Positions 35,263-46,680 of a stretch of DNA of 64,000 bases are shown piece by piece. This stretch comes from Balaenoptera acutorostrata (Eukaryota; Chordata; Mammalia; Artiodactyla; Balaenopteridae), in the NCBI RefSeq assembly GCF_949987535.1, contig NC_080073.1, forward strand, positions 20,766,116 to 20,830,115, written 5' to 3'. The notes under the pieces were generated by a model that had not been told where the DNA came from, did not search any database, and saw nothing but the letters and a program-made list of their open reading frames with translations. How positions within the stretch are numbered: position 1 is the stretch's first letter; each line of letters starts with the position of its first letter. Both the position numbers and the translations under genes were made by a program.

Positions 35263-35479
35263 CCAGGGTTGTCTCCCCACCCCAGGGGACATTTGGCAAT
35301 TTCTGGAGACATTTTTGGTTATTCACTGTTCAGAAAGAGGTAGATGAGGGGTGCTACTGGAATCTAGTGAGTGGAGGCCCTGGATGCCACTAAACATCCT
35401 ACGGTGCACAGTACCGCCCTCTACAACAAAGAATTATTCAACCCCAAATGTCAATGGGGCCAAGAATGAGAAACCCTGA
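35263..35479 (+). mobile_element. MER5A-like hAT element, nearly complete
   Basis: From CAGGGTTGTCTCC to GAGAAACCCTG with internal 'ggggacatttggcaatttc', 'tggagacatttttggtta', 'actaaacatcctacggtgca' and 'acaaagaattattcaacc'. It is the most complete of three MER5A copies. Nonautonomous. Confidence 0.93.
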
Positions 35480-35484
35480 TCTAA

Positions 35485-36050
35485 TACACATGCATGTACG
35501 TGTGTGTAGCATCACATGTGGCATTAATGCCAGAAGGCCATTCTACACTGTCTTTCACCAAATTAAGCTAGGTGGAATGGCAATCCCAGAATCTCACATT
35601 TAACCAATGTTTGCTGCTACAATAGCAACATACAGGCAATAAATGAAATTTAACACAGAAATTATAAAATATTTCTCCATATACATTAAATGGAGGCAGT
35701 GTTTATGATAATATAACATCATTTACTCTCCCAACTTCTTCAATAACTGCAGGAAGCTGCTGAAGTGATGAGTGAAGAGAGATAGGATGGCTTTTGCTCA
35801 AGCAGATTTAGGGGTGAAAAAATATTCTCGCGGGTAATTTTTTTTTTTTTTTTTTGGTTTTCTTAGGAATAAGTAGTTAGAGTTAAGAAAATAATTAAGA
35901 TTTCTATTTTAAATTATCTTTACTAAAAGTAAATATTACTTTTGACACAGCTAAGAAATCAAGCATCAAAACTCGACCAAAACAAATTGAATAATTAAGT
36001 TAACAGAAATGGAAAGATCTCACATAGGAAAGACGTTCCACAATTTCTTC
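35485..36050. other. No feature recognised
   Basis: AT-rich DNA with a T tract at about 35840-35856. Confidence 0.45.
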
Positions 36051-36065
36051 TTAAAGAATATTGTA

Positions 36066-36413
36066 GGGCTTCCCTGGTGGCGCAGTGGTTGAGAGTCTGC
36101 CTGCTAATGCAGGAGACACGGGTTCGAGCCCTGGTCTGGGAGGATCCCACATGCCACGGAGCGGCTGGGCCCGTGAGCCACAGCTACTGAGCCTGCGCGT
36201 CTGGAGCCTGTGCCCCGCAACGGGAGGGGCCGCGATAGTGAGAGGCCCGCGCACCGCGATGAAGAGCGGTCCCCGCACCGCGATGAAGAGTGGCCCCCAC
36301 TTGCCGCAACTGGAGAGAGCCCTCGCACGAACCGAAGACCCAGCACAGCCAAAAATAAATAAATAAATAAAATAAATAAATTTAAAAAAAAATTTAAAAA
36401 AAAAAAAAAAAAA
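36066..36413 (+). mobile_element. CHR SINE with internal 24-base duplication and long A tail
   Basis: A complete young-looking copy: head GGGCTTCCCTGGTGGCGC, B-box GGTTCGAGCCC, and a tail with AAATA repeats and a long A run. The 13-base target-site duplication AAAGAATATTGTA (36053-36065 and 36414-36426) is perfect. The GCACCGCGATGAAGAG unit is doubled at 36251-36274 and 36275-36298, as at 13905. ORFs through it on both strands are artefacts. Confidence 0.96.
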
Positions 36414-36524
36414 AAAGAATATTGTAGAAAAAGATACCAGTTAAATGAGATCATCATCATAATCAAAATCAGAACTACCATCTTATTTTTCTCTTAGTAA
36501 TATACAGTATACATCTTTATGTTG

Positions 36525-36595
36525 TTTCATATATATGTATATATATACACATATACATGTATATACATATGTATATATACATATATATATACAGC
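36525..36595 (+). repeat. TA/CA-rich alternating simple repeat
   Basis: Alternating purine-pyrimidine (TATA, CATA) over about 70 bases, self-complementary in places. Confidence 0.9.
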
Positions 36596-36599
36596 ACAA

Positions 36600-38110
36600 A
36601 AATACTTCATTGTTTGGGTGTTTATAATTTACTTAATCAATACCTCACTGCAAATATTTTATTTCCAATCTTTCATTAAAGTAAACAATGCTACTCTGAA
36701 CATCTTCATTGTTAAGTCCTACGTACATCTTGAATTATGTTGTTAAATTGGTAGAAGAGGAATTGGAAGTCCAAGTGTAGTTCATATAGTCGTTGCCCTC
36801 CAAGAGATTTTTACTGGAAGGCAAAATTCAAGTTCACCTTTACACTCGCTGTTTTACCTTCTCTAACAACCTGACTCTACTCCTGAAAGTCATGCCCACT
36901 GCCATTTCTGGTGAGCAGGATTGTTTTCAATGACAGCGATTACTTTATGCACAGGAGATATGCCAAGCCTGTCCAAAACGGCCTATATTAAAGTGACTGC
37001 CAGGTTCTGATTCAACCGAGTACTGATCACTGAATTACCATTCACGTAAAAGTTCACAGAGACAGACCCATAGCAAATCTGATTCAGCCGTGAGAGGAGC
37101 CCTAATTAGCAGTTTGTCATTCCTTCAAACTAACCTCCTAACCTCATCCAACTGTCTATGTGTCAATTCAATTTACATAAGTAATTAATTTGTTAAATGT
37201 TGTCCCCAAGCACCACGTTCAGGCCTCCTCTTTCTGATGGGTTCTCAGCAAACACTGATGGAGATGGACATTATTTGAGGTTTCCGACCTTTCTTTTGTT
37301 GTCCTTATTGTCAAAAATTTGGTCTTTATTTTTCTTCTGAGACCTACTCGGCTGAACTAGAAGATATTGGAAGTGGTTTGGCCAACCTGATCCAAGACAC
37401 ATGAGGGTCCCAATGGGGGAAAAGTCAGAAATAACTACACTGTGTTTTTTAAAAGTCATTACAGCAGACTGTTTGTGCCTGGGCATATATGCCATTTATA
37501 CAAAATATTTCTAAACAAGTGAAAAGTGTTCCTCAAATGTGAAAAGCGCCCCATAGTTCAATAATCTGGACCATGATGTCACGGTGCTGCAGTTCTTCTC
37601 TCTGGCCGCTAGGGTGTCATTTTTCTGCTCCAAACGGGAATTGGCTCGATGGGGCCTCTAGCCTATAATACCTCCCTCCAAGTGTGAATTTATTCTTTCC
37701 CACCTTGCTAGCAGTTTTTACTTTTCCAGCTTGTCACGTAGAATCTTGCAAGTCTCCCTGGAAGGTGACTCACATTTAAATATGAATGGGGCAGCTAGCT
37801 TCTGTTATCTTAAAGGGTTACATTATGTCATTGCACATTTTCAGCTGGGGTGTAAACAAACTGTGCTCTTTCCACGTATCATTCCAGTAATATATATTTG
37901 TATAAGATCACAGGGACTTATAAACTGTCTGAAATTTTTCCAGCTCTAAAAATTAAGACCAAGGTACTAGCCTTCTTAAGAATTCAGCAACACCAACGAA
38001 AAACATCCCTTTATTACCTGTCGTGCTGTTCAGGATTATTTCTAAAAAAAAATGATGATGGTTATGATGATGACAACTGCGATATCGACAAGAACAGTGG
38101 TAATAAAGGT
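36600..38110. other. No gene recognised
   Basis: Mostly unique DNA. A CTCF-like match lies at 37602-37619. A GATGATGG-rich stretch lies at about 38052-38075. Confidence 0.4.
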
Positions 38111-38114
38111 TAAC

Positions 38115-38325
38115 TTGTGTTGACATTCCCCACACACCTGGTGCTCCGCCAACAGCTTTCCCTGTAGTCTTCACTACACTCCAAAGAAAGAGATACTCTG
38201 AGCGTTCCCAACTTTCAGATAACGACTCTAAGAGCTTAATGGGAAAAGGTCAAAGAGTTAGAAAATGGAAGAGGCAGGCTGTGAAAGTAGCCAATTTTAA
38301 CTCCAAAGCTTGTACTCTTAACCAT
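38115..38325 (-). repeat. MIR-like relic, antisense
   Basis: 'acctggtgctccgcc', 'actttcagataacgactct' and 'gaggcaggctgtgaaag' suggest antisense MIR. Low similarity. Confidence 0.4.
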
Positions 38326-38389
38326 TATGCTATGCATTCGTCCACATGTCTTAGTAAATAATTTTCTAAGGTTCTGGTAAGCAAATCTT

Positions 38390-38640
38390 AAATTTTCCTC
38401 AGGATGTACATCCTCCAGGAAACCTTTCCCAGCCACCCAAGGCTAGATGGGATGTCCTGAACTCTCCTACCACATGCACAAGGCCTCTATGAGACCAGGC
38501 AGCACACTGTGTTTACCAACCTGTCACTCCTGCCCCCACAACGGAGTGAAAAGTCCTTGGGGACACCAACTTCATCTCTTCTAAGGGCACCCAGTACTGG
38601 TAGGCACTTGGTAGGTGTTTGATCGAAGAATGAGCGTATC
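38390..38640 (+). repeat. L2 3'-region relic
   Basis: 'caggaaacctttcccagcca', 'gtgtttaccaacctgtc', 'agtgaaaagtccttgggg' and 'taggcacttggtaggtg' follow the L2 3' end. Confidence 0.7.
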
Positions 38641-38794
38641 AGCAAATGAATTCTACCTCCTTTATCATAGAGCAGCCAAGTGGAATTTCAGCCCTACATT
38701 CCTCTTCTATTTTCCAATCATCCTCCATGAAATTTATCTCACTGGAAAGTTATCCCCAAACCTGCTTCCTTCCAAAGAATGGCAGGCACTGGAG

Positions 38795-39000
38795 TTGGAC
38801 TACCTGGGGTAGAATTCTGGGCCATCACTCCCTTGATGTAGAGCTAAGGTTTAACCCTCTTGGGTCTGTTTCCTTAGCAGTGAAATGGGTTCTAAAACAG
38901 CACCTAATCTATGCTACAGAGCCAGGAGGTGGATTAAACATCATAACACAGGTACTGTGATTAGCATAGTGACCGACACAGAGCAAAAACTTAGTATATG
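38795..39000 (+). repeat. MIR SINE relic
   Basis: 'ctggagttggactacctggg', 'tgtttccttagcagtgaaat' and 'gtactgtgattagcatagtg' match MIR. Confidence 0.75.
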
Positions 39001-39239
39001 CTAAGTACAGTAGTAACAGCAATAGTATTAATAGCTGTAGTTGTAGGTAGAGGAGCACTAGTACTAGCAGGAAAAGCACCCCCTGAAAAACTGAGCATGA
39101 GGAATCCAGGAGGAAAGACGAGGACACAGCCGCACTTTTTAAAAGTTTCTATGCCACGTGGTGCTTTCCCTGTAAAGGACACAGCTATCTCATCAAAAAC
39201 GTATCTTCTTTAAACACTCCCCCAAACCAGTTACAAAAT

Positions 39240-39440
39240 AATCATTCTTATGTGCCAACGACTATGTTAAACATGTACGTGCGTTACGTCATTTAATCTC
39301 CATAACAACGTTTCAAGGTAAGTCCTGTTAACCTCAGTTACAGATGAGGAAGTAAAGATTCAGAGAAGTAACGGTCATCTGCCCAGAGCCACACAGCTGC
39401 TAAGCTATGGTACCAGGAATATGAGCCTGGATTTCTTTAT
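39240..39440 (-). repeat. MIR SINE relic, antisense
   Basis: 'gtgccaacgactatgttaaa', 'catttaatctccataacaac', 'ttacagatgaggaagtaaag' and 'gcccagagccacacagctgc' match antisense MIR clearly. Confidence 0.92.
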
Positions 39441-39469
39441 TTACCTGGTGGCCTGTCCCTTCCACTAGA

Positions 39470-39598
39470 CCGAAAGCACCGTGGGGCAACAGACCACAAC
39501 TTCTGTTCACTGTTATATTCACAGCCCATTGCATAATAGCAATAGGGCATTTTGGAATGTGTGAAAAAAAAAATGAATGAATAAATGGATGAATAAAT
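39470..39598 (+). repeat. L2 3'-end relic
   Basis: 'cgaaagcaccgtggggcaac', 'ttcactgttatattcacagc' and 'gaatgaataaatgg' follow the L2 tail. It is disrupted at its end by the SINE at 39615. Confidence 0.6.
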
Positions 39599-39614
39599 CA
39601 GAGCCTAAACTCTT

Positions 39615-39935
39615 TTTTTTTTTTTAATTATTAGCACCTTTAATTATTATTAATTAATTTATTTATTTTTTTGGCTGTGTTGGGTCTTTGTTTCTGTGCG
39701 AGGGCTTCCTCCAGTTGCGGCAAGCGGGGGCCACTCTTCATCGCGGTGCGCGGGCCTCTCACTATCGTGGTCTCTCTTGTTGCGGAGCACAGGCTCCAGA
39801 CGCGCAGGCTCAGCACCTGTGGCTCACGGGCCTAGTTGCTCCGCGGCATGTGGGATCTTCCCAGACCAGGGCTCGAACCCCTGTCCCCTGCACTGGCAGG
39901 CAGATTCTCAACCACTGCGCCACCAGGGAAGCCCC
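39615..39935 (-). mobile_element. CHR SINE, antisense, perfect TSD
   Basis: The plus strand runs from the reverse tail (T tract at 39615) to GCGCCACCAGGGAAGCCCC. The target-site duplication AGAGCCTAAACTCTT is perfect over 15 bases (39600-39614, 39936-39950). It has a single GCACCGCGATGAAGAG unit. Frames through it at 39688-39978 are artefacts. Confidence 0.97.
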
Positions 39936-40039
39936 AGAGCCTAAACTCTTAACTAAAGTGTGCCTCTTAGTTATCTGAGATGAATGACATTTTTGTATAA
40001 CACATTACTAGCAAAATTAGAGGCTGGCTCAGAAATGTT

Positions 40040-40066
40040 ATAATAATGATAATAATAATAATAATG
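40040..40066 (+). repeat. (AAT)n microsatellite
   Basis: About nine ATA/AAT triplets with one interruption, directly next to an antisense MIR. Confidence 0.9.
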
Positions 40067-40205
40067 CTTATCGAGTACCTACTATATTCATTGTTCCTTT
40101 GCTAAAGGCCTTATAAAGGTCTCCCTAATCTTTCCAGCAATCCACAAAGTAGATATTATTATCTCTATTTTACCGATACTTGGTTACCCAGTTATGCAGG
40201 AATTT
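40067..40205 (-). repeat. MIR SINE relic, antisense
   Basis: 'atcgagtacctactatattc', 'aaagtagatattattatctc' and 'gttatgcaggaatttaaagc' match antisense MIR. Confidence 0.65.
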
Positions 40206-40209
40206 AAAG

Positions 40210-40750
40210 CAGGTCTTTTCCTGAAGCCCAAGCCTTTTCCACTTTGGGATCTCAACTCTGAAACAGGAACAAAGACAGGTGTGTGCTCTGTTTACTCTTA
40301 AAGAGACACACGAGATTCATGCCAGCCAAACCCCAGTAGTTAAAAGAAGCTTCATAACTCCATTGACTGTGCCCAAGAAGAATCGTCCATGATGCCAGAT
40401 CACTCTAGGTGGCCTGTGTGTGCTGAACTTTATTTTGTCCCCTCCTAGTATATTTCACAGCGTTGAAGGCACACTCAGAGTTATGGACCTTCTGCTGTCT
40501 GCGTCCTTCAGGGAACAGGTATACAGATTTGTACTTTGACTTCTGAGCACTAGCAGTGACTTTATTCCAGCACCTGATGCTTAGTTTTAAGTTCCTGTAG
40601 CCTCATGCCTCTGGCAAATGTTACACCAAGCAATGGATTTGCTTATATATATCAATAAATTCCTGCAAAACCTTTCCATTTCTCTGCTACTGACCAAACC
40701 TGAAGTGCCTTCTCACTTCTGCTACACGCTCCAAATAATACCATCTGATG
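40210..40750. other. No feature recognised
   Basis: Unique-looking DNA without a supported ORF. Confidence 0.45.
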
Positions 40751-40754
40751 AATA

Positions 40755-40850
40755 AAGACAAGAATCAATGAATCCATTCATTCATTTTCTTAAATAAATA
40801 CTCACTGAGTGCCTACTGTGCATCATGCATGGTCATTTTTGTAAAAAGCC
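40755..40850 (-). repeat. L2-like relic, antisense
   Basis: 'attcattcattttcttaaat', 'aatactcactgagtgcctac' and 'tgtgcatcatgc' match the antisense L2 tail. Confidence 0.6.
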
Positions 40851-40924
40851 AAAGGAGGCACCAAATAAAATCAATGGCAATGATTGCTATTGCTGTTGAC
40901 TCTCTTCATCCTTCTTCTGCACAC

Positions 40925-41392
40925 TGACAGAATAATGGTCCCCCAAAGATGTCTACATCCAAATCCTCAGAACCTGTGAATATATTACCTAACCTGAGAA
41001 AAGGGACTTTGCAAATGTTAATCACCTTGAGGTGGGGTATGAGCTTGAATCATCTGGATGAGCCCAACCTAGTCACATGAGTCAACAGAGCCCTTTCCTG
41101 CTAAGGTGACAGGCAGAGGAAGATGTGACTATGGAAGAAAAGTCAGAGGGATGCAACATGGCTGGCTTTGATGATGGAAGAAGGGACCATGAGTCAAGGA
41201 ATGCCAGCGAGCAGCCTCTAGAAGCTGGAAAAGCCAAGGAAACAAATGACCAGCTACAGCCTCCAGAAAGGAATGCAGCCCTGCCAACACCTTCATTTTA
41301 GCTCAGTGAGACCTAGAATGGTAACATAATAAATTTATATTGTTTGTATGTGATACTTTGTTACAATAGCAATAGGAAACTGATCCACACAG
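40925..41392 (+). mobile_element. MLT1-type solo LTR (ERVL-MaLR)
   Basis: This matches the MLT1 LTR order: 'gtcccccaaagatgtctaca', 'gaacctgtgaatatattacc', 'gggactttgcaaatgttaat', 'aggaatgccagcgagcagcc', 'ccctgccaacacc', 'ataataaatttatattgttt' and 'tactttgttacaatagcaat'. It is an ancient endogenous LTR with no internal retroviral genes beside it. The ends are degraded and no target-site duplication is clear. Confidence 0.88.
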
Positions 41393-41437
41393 CAACCGAA
41401 AAAGAAAACAGCTCTCCTAGGCTTCCAAATAGCAGGG

Positions 41438-41635
41438 AAACCTGCTGTACAGCATAGCGAGCTCAGCTCAGTGCTCTGTGATGACCTAGATGGGTGGGAT
41501 GGGGGGGGGGGGGCGGGGGGGGGAGGTCCAATAGGGAGGGGATATATGTATACATATAGATGATTCACTTCATTGTACAGCAGAAACTAACACAACATTG
41601 TAAAGCGATTATACTCCAATGAAAAAAAATTTTTT
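41438..41635 (+). mobile_element. L1 3'-end fragment with G13-C-G9 tract
   Basis: 'tgctgtacagcatagcgagc', 'gtgctctgtgatgacctaga', 'gattcacttcattgtacagc' and 'gattatactccaatg' follow the L1 3' UTR. G13 (41501-41513), C, G9 (41515-41523) replace the usual polypurine section. Confidence 0.88.
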
Positions 41636-41639
41636 TAAG

Positions 41640-44600
41640 TATATCAAGGGTAAATATCAACTTTTCTGCCTAAAAGCTGTAAAGTACAAGAACATAATGA
41701 ATAATAAAATAAATATTAGCACTGGATATACTTGATACCAGCTGCAAAAATTCCTATTGCATGTATCACATTGCAAATCTTCCAAAATCAATGCGCAACA
41801 TTAGTGGATTAAAATGTGCTCTCTCACCAACTGGGTTAGATGGTCATTCCTTATACCCAGTCAGCAGAACTCCAAACTGCTCACCAAAAAGATATGCAGC
41901 AATCACTTGATTTTCATTTTTTCACTTCAAATATTTTCATTGGTAACATTCACCTGTAAATCTGTTCTTTCCAAAAAAAAAAAAAAACCTTTTTTCCACT
42001 CAGATCATTTCATCCACTAGGAGAGGAAAGGAAAAAAGGATTGGAGCTGTGCCAAAGCAGAAAAAAAGTTAATTTTCTTGCCAGTGGAGGATCTTGTTAA
42101 AATGAAACATCTTTCCCATGAAATGGATGCTAACACAATACAACATAATACTAATAAAGCCTTTTCATAATATTTTTCCTAAAGATTACTTGCATTTTAA
42201 AAATTGCCTTTTCTATCGCCCCCAAATGATGCTTAAAAAGATACATCACTTCTGAATAAGTGTTACTTTTTCCTTGCATTTCTGGTTAACTTACATATGC
42301 TTTTGTGAAGTTATCTTTAGTCAAAAAAACTTACCAAAAGAAAAGATCCTTTAGAGCTAAAAGGAATAATTTGTATGATTTAAAGAAGGGCTAATAAAGC
42401 CCCACATTTTCCCAAGATAACACACATGCATGGCAGACCCATATTTGTGCTTAACAACTGGGAAAAAAAGGACTTGTGTTTAACATTTCACAAACAATAT
42501 ATTCATTTTATGTGCATTTAATACCCGCAATTTTAAACGCAGGCTTCTAAATATTCACTAGTCACTTCATAATGAAAATTGAATGCATCATGCGTTTGGA
42601 TCTTGGGGGTGGAGGGATGTATACATTTTTAAGGAAATATGTATCTGCTTTTTCCTCCCTCAAGAAAAAGGAGGGTAGATAAAGAAAGCGTTGATGGTGT
42701 CAGGGTGTTGAACCGCTGGTGAGCAGGTGTGTGCTGTTGAAGGGGCCTCTGGTGAATTGAAAGCTTTTAAAAGAGATTGATTCTCTTGCTTAACTAGTTA
42801 TTTCAAACATGCTTTTAAAGGTATTAATTACTTTACGGAAAAGAGTCTCCATTTGCTTCTAAATTGTTTCTTTGGGTGATTCTTTGCTGGCAAAAATGTC
42901 TGGGGTAGAAGTTAACAATCTGTCACCATAATTTTCAGTATAACATTTAAATGTTATACTTAAAATTATAGAAAATATATTTGTGTCATTCAAATTATAT
43001 GTAAAGTATATTTATAATATATTCAAAATATATTTAAAATTTTATAAAATATTTAAAATTATTTGTTTTATATGTAAAACTCTAGATTTATATGTAAAAC
43101 AATTACATGTATTATTCTATACATACATAGATACATGTAAATGCTAGATGGAACATCTCTTAAAAGAACTTCGGTTTTTGTTTTATTCATACATGGATGC
43201 ATATTCTACAGAAGTCTATGAAAACTTCTACTACTTAATCTTGCAGAATTCTGTAAATTAAAATAAGACATTAATCGGCATCTTCACTACCTTCAGTACC
43301 TGTCCCCAGTGCTACAAAGTTGTTTATTCAAGGATCTTTCAGTTTAATCTGCTGAAGGTATTTAAATCTGCATCAAAACGGTATCTTTGGCCCCAAAGAT
43401 TTTAAAATACATCGAATCTAGTTCCACAAGGGTAGACACCACTGTAATTAAGTCCTCAGGAGGTTAAGCATGATTCCATACCTCCTTGTGACTTAACTCT
43501 TAGGTTTTAGCAGCCTGGGGCATCCAGGTTCACATGAAAAAAATTTTTGCAGCCCCTCAGGTACATTATATTCTCCAAGTGCAAAAGGAACACTTTCCAG
43601 TGACAAGAGGCCATTTTGCCAATTTGCTGTCCAGAACACAGACTAATGAGTCACAGACAGCAGAAAAAAGAAATTTAACACTCCTGGCATTAATGAGTCG
43701 GGTAGGGATTAGTCATTTTAAAGGATCCTTAGTAATGCCATAAAGTAACAAAATAACACTTTGAAAAAAAAAAACCCACAGGCTCCTTGATGTTTGAGCA
43801 ACTTTAACCCAGCACCTGCCAAAATTTGTAGAAATATATTCCCTATGCCACGATTTCTACACCTTTTTCCACGTAAACATTTTGAAACCAAAAAAGAATA
43901 CTAAAGAAAGTAACCCTATCAATTGTGTTCACTCCTCTTAGATTTTTAATAATACTAACAGAAATTCACCATCACCCATCCAGAGTCTGAAAAGCTTCAC
44001 TGCTAATGTGAAATACATAGATAAGTGAAACACGGAAAGAAAAAAATCGACATCAAAAATGCATATTTCATTGGCCCAAAATACATTTCAAGACACTGAA
44101 TGAATATCTAATTGTTAAAACCAACACAAAAGACTGAAGCCTTCCTCTCAATGTTCCCAACAGGATAATGTAGTCTAACAGTTTATAAACACAAGCCAGG
44201 AATTAAAATTTAAAACTACCCCAGGTCAGAAATGAGACCACTTTATAATTAGAGAAAAAACTACTGGTCCCCAGTGGAGATTAAGAAGGAGATGGTTTCT
44301 GAAAATGTACATAAGAGCGACAAAAATAAACAACTTCCACAGTCTGGTGGCACAATTCTGTTCCCTTGTGATGGAAACACAAAAAGGAGTCTCTAACAAG
44401 CTCCAAAAATATGTGGATGTGTATTTTAAGGAAAATTTAGCTTTCCAGACAACTATGTTTTTTCTGCTGGAAATAATGAACTAACATAAAAATGATATAA
44501 GGGTGTGTGTTAAAAGGACATTTAAGTGAAACAGGTTGAAGGGCTTCATAAATTTGCCAAAGATTAAACTAAAGCTGGATGTGTAAGAGGTAGTGATAAA

Positions 44601-46035
44601 ACAATTTGGGGCGGCTCCTTCTTGAAGCAAAGATGGTTTGGGCTTTAGCAGGAGCCAGGCTTGCATAGCTAATCAGTGGCATGACCAGCCCAGGCTCCAA
44701 AGTAGGAGTCCCGGTCAGCCCCTTGCAATCCATATACGCTCAAAACTCATAACGTTGGATATGCCTTGTTCTTGACCTAAATGCAATAGAAATTCTTCCT
44801 TGGGGTGCGTGATATACATGAAAAAGTACAACTTCTTTTTAAAACACCATTAGAATATTTCATTGTGTGTGGACATACACTCTTGTTACTCCTAAATGCT
44901 ATTCTATTGAGTACAGTTTATATTCACTGGCAAAGCGAAATCTCCAGGGAAGCCAGAGAGGGGAATGCAATTTCTGGTAATAACAGCTCACAACAGTGAA
45001 TACTATCCACTTATCCCCACAATTTCCAGCTATTTTGGACTCCTTTCTGAATTAACCTTTCATATCAAAAGGAGCAATTCTGCACACAAGAGACTCTGGT
45101 ACAATTTCATGCATAATTTATTCACTCAGTTCAACATTAAACGCACAGTCCTTGACTTTGTCAAGGTGGATTCTGTTGGCAGACTTCACAAGCAGCAAAA
45201 CAGGAGAAATGAGATCTACAACTCAACCTCTTCACCTATGCTGTCTGGTGAGAGATGGGGGGTGGGGACACGGGAAAGAGAAAAAGAAGGCAAGACTGTA
45301 ACACGACTCGTCGTCATCTGGAGAATCACCGGCAAGCACACAGTATTTTCACATCAGTCAACTCTCAAAGGTTTGTTTTTTTTTTTTAAGTCCAGAAAAA
45401 TTAAAACAAGTTTGAATCCTATTTCACCCACAGAAGTCTAGGGCAATTTGTTACCTTCCTGACAATTCTACCATTCAAGGGAAACAATACTTTTATCCTG
45501 AGTTGCTTAGTAGGCCTGTTGGAAGAAATGACTCAAAGCTGTTACTCAAACACACCCACACATTAGCTTGAGGTCATATTAGAAGGGCTCGTTTTAGAAA
45601 TTTAAATAACACAGACTTTCCAATGAGATCCCAAATCCCAGATGTGCACGCCCAAATTGGCCTTCAAGAACGTAGACATTCATTTTCTCTCTTAAACTAC
45701 CCATTTGAACCCTCAAATCAGGGACGCGTGCGACCAGTTGTAAACACCGAACCCTGATCCTCCATGAAACTGTTCCTTGGCCTGTTTAGTGTCAGCTGAC
45801 GCTGAGTAAACAGAACATTCGTTTGCTCTCCTTCAAAAGGCCCCTCATTCAGAGCCATTCAAGCCACACCCCTGAATCCAACTACCGTCCGGATTAAAAC
45901 CCACAGACTGCTCTAGTTCCCAGTCTCACGGATGACAAACTATTTTGTTCATCCTGTAACAGAGGGTTCTTCCCTGTCAACGATTACTGTATTAGGACTC
46001 AACACATACCGGCAACTTTGCTATCATTCTTGAAT
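41640..46035. other. Large unique AT-rich block, no gene recognised
   Basis: Nearly 4.4 kb almost without recognisable repeats. It contains a 42-base near-palindrome (42928-42969), a homeodomain-type motif region (42715-42910) and very AT-rich DNA at 42950-43140. The 158-codon plus frame at 44965-45441 has no recognisable domain and ends in low-complexity sequence. Confidence 0.45.
42928..42969. repeat. 42-base near-perfect palindrome
   Basis: Arms of 21 bases (42928-42948 and 42949-42969) with no spacer and one mismatched pair, centred on AACATTTAAATGTT. Confidence 0.96.
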
Positions 46036-46039
46036 TTAT

Positions 46040-46170
46040 GCCAACGAACATCACCACGAGATGGTGTTACTAACATCCACGAGTTGCAGATACAGAAACT
46101 GAGGCTCAGAGATTCCTTTCACTATGCGAACCACCTCCCTTGCAGGCCTCCCTTTGCCTCGAAAGGCAAA
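46040..46170 (-). repeat. MIR core relic, antisense
   Basis: 'gatggtgttactaacatcc' and 'cagatacagaaactgaggct' match the antisense MIR core. Confidence 0.55.
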
Positions 46171-46319
46171 CTGTGAAGCTAAAGCAATGATTAAGTTTTA
46201 ACACCGAAACAAACTAAGCGATTTCCCCGAATACAATAGACGAAGTGAACTGCTCCCTAACTTCAGCACTTGCCCTTTAAAATGTGACGTCCCAGCAGCC
46301 AAGGCCCACTTCCCAAACC

Positions 46320-46680
46320 TGCGGATAATACGAGGCCTAGGAGTACACAGCGAGACGCCCTTGGAAACGCCACAGAACGCTGGAAATTTTCACGCAGGAC
46401 ACTTGGCAAAAGTCTTTAAATTTCAACGTTCTTAGCCAGCTTCCCCCACAGGCTACTTAGAAGAAGCCCAAAGCACATAAATTGGAGCCTTAGCAAAACT
46501 GAGCCTTACTTTTCTAATTTGCCTTTAAGTTTATTGCGAGACCATGAAAATTAAATACCTCTGGTACCGTTAAAGTAGCTCGCTGAGAGTTTAGCCGTGT
46601 TTCTCGGTTACCATTCAGCAGCCTTTTTATTGCCTCGAGATAGTTTCTGGATTGGAACCAAATCACTGAAATCTGTAAAA
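46320..46680. other. Moderately CpG-rich flank of candidate promoter
   Basis: By hand I count about 14 CpGs in 46321-46680, more than elsewhere outside SINEs. No repeat is recognised. Confidence 0.5.

Noticed and set aside
40925..41392. Possible endogenous retrovirus with internal genes
   Set aside because: Only a solo MLT1-type LTR is present; no gag, pol or env-like sequence lies beside it.
44965..45441. 158-codon plus-strand ORF
   Set aside because: No recognisable domain, low-complexity end with a poly-Phe run encoded by a T tract, length attainable by chance in 64 kb. A cross-species synonymous/nonsynonymous test would settle it.
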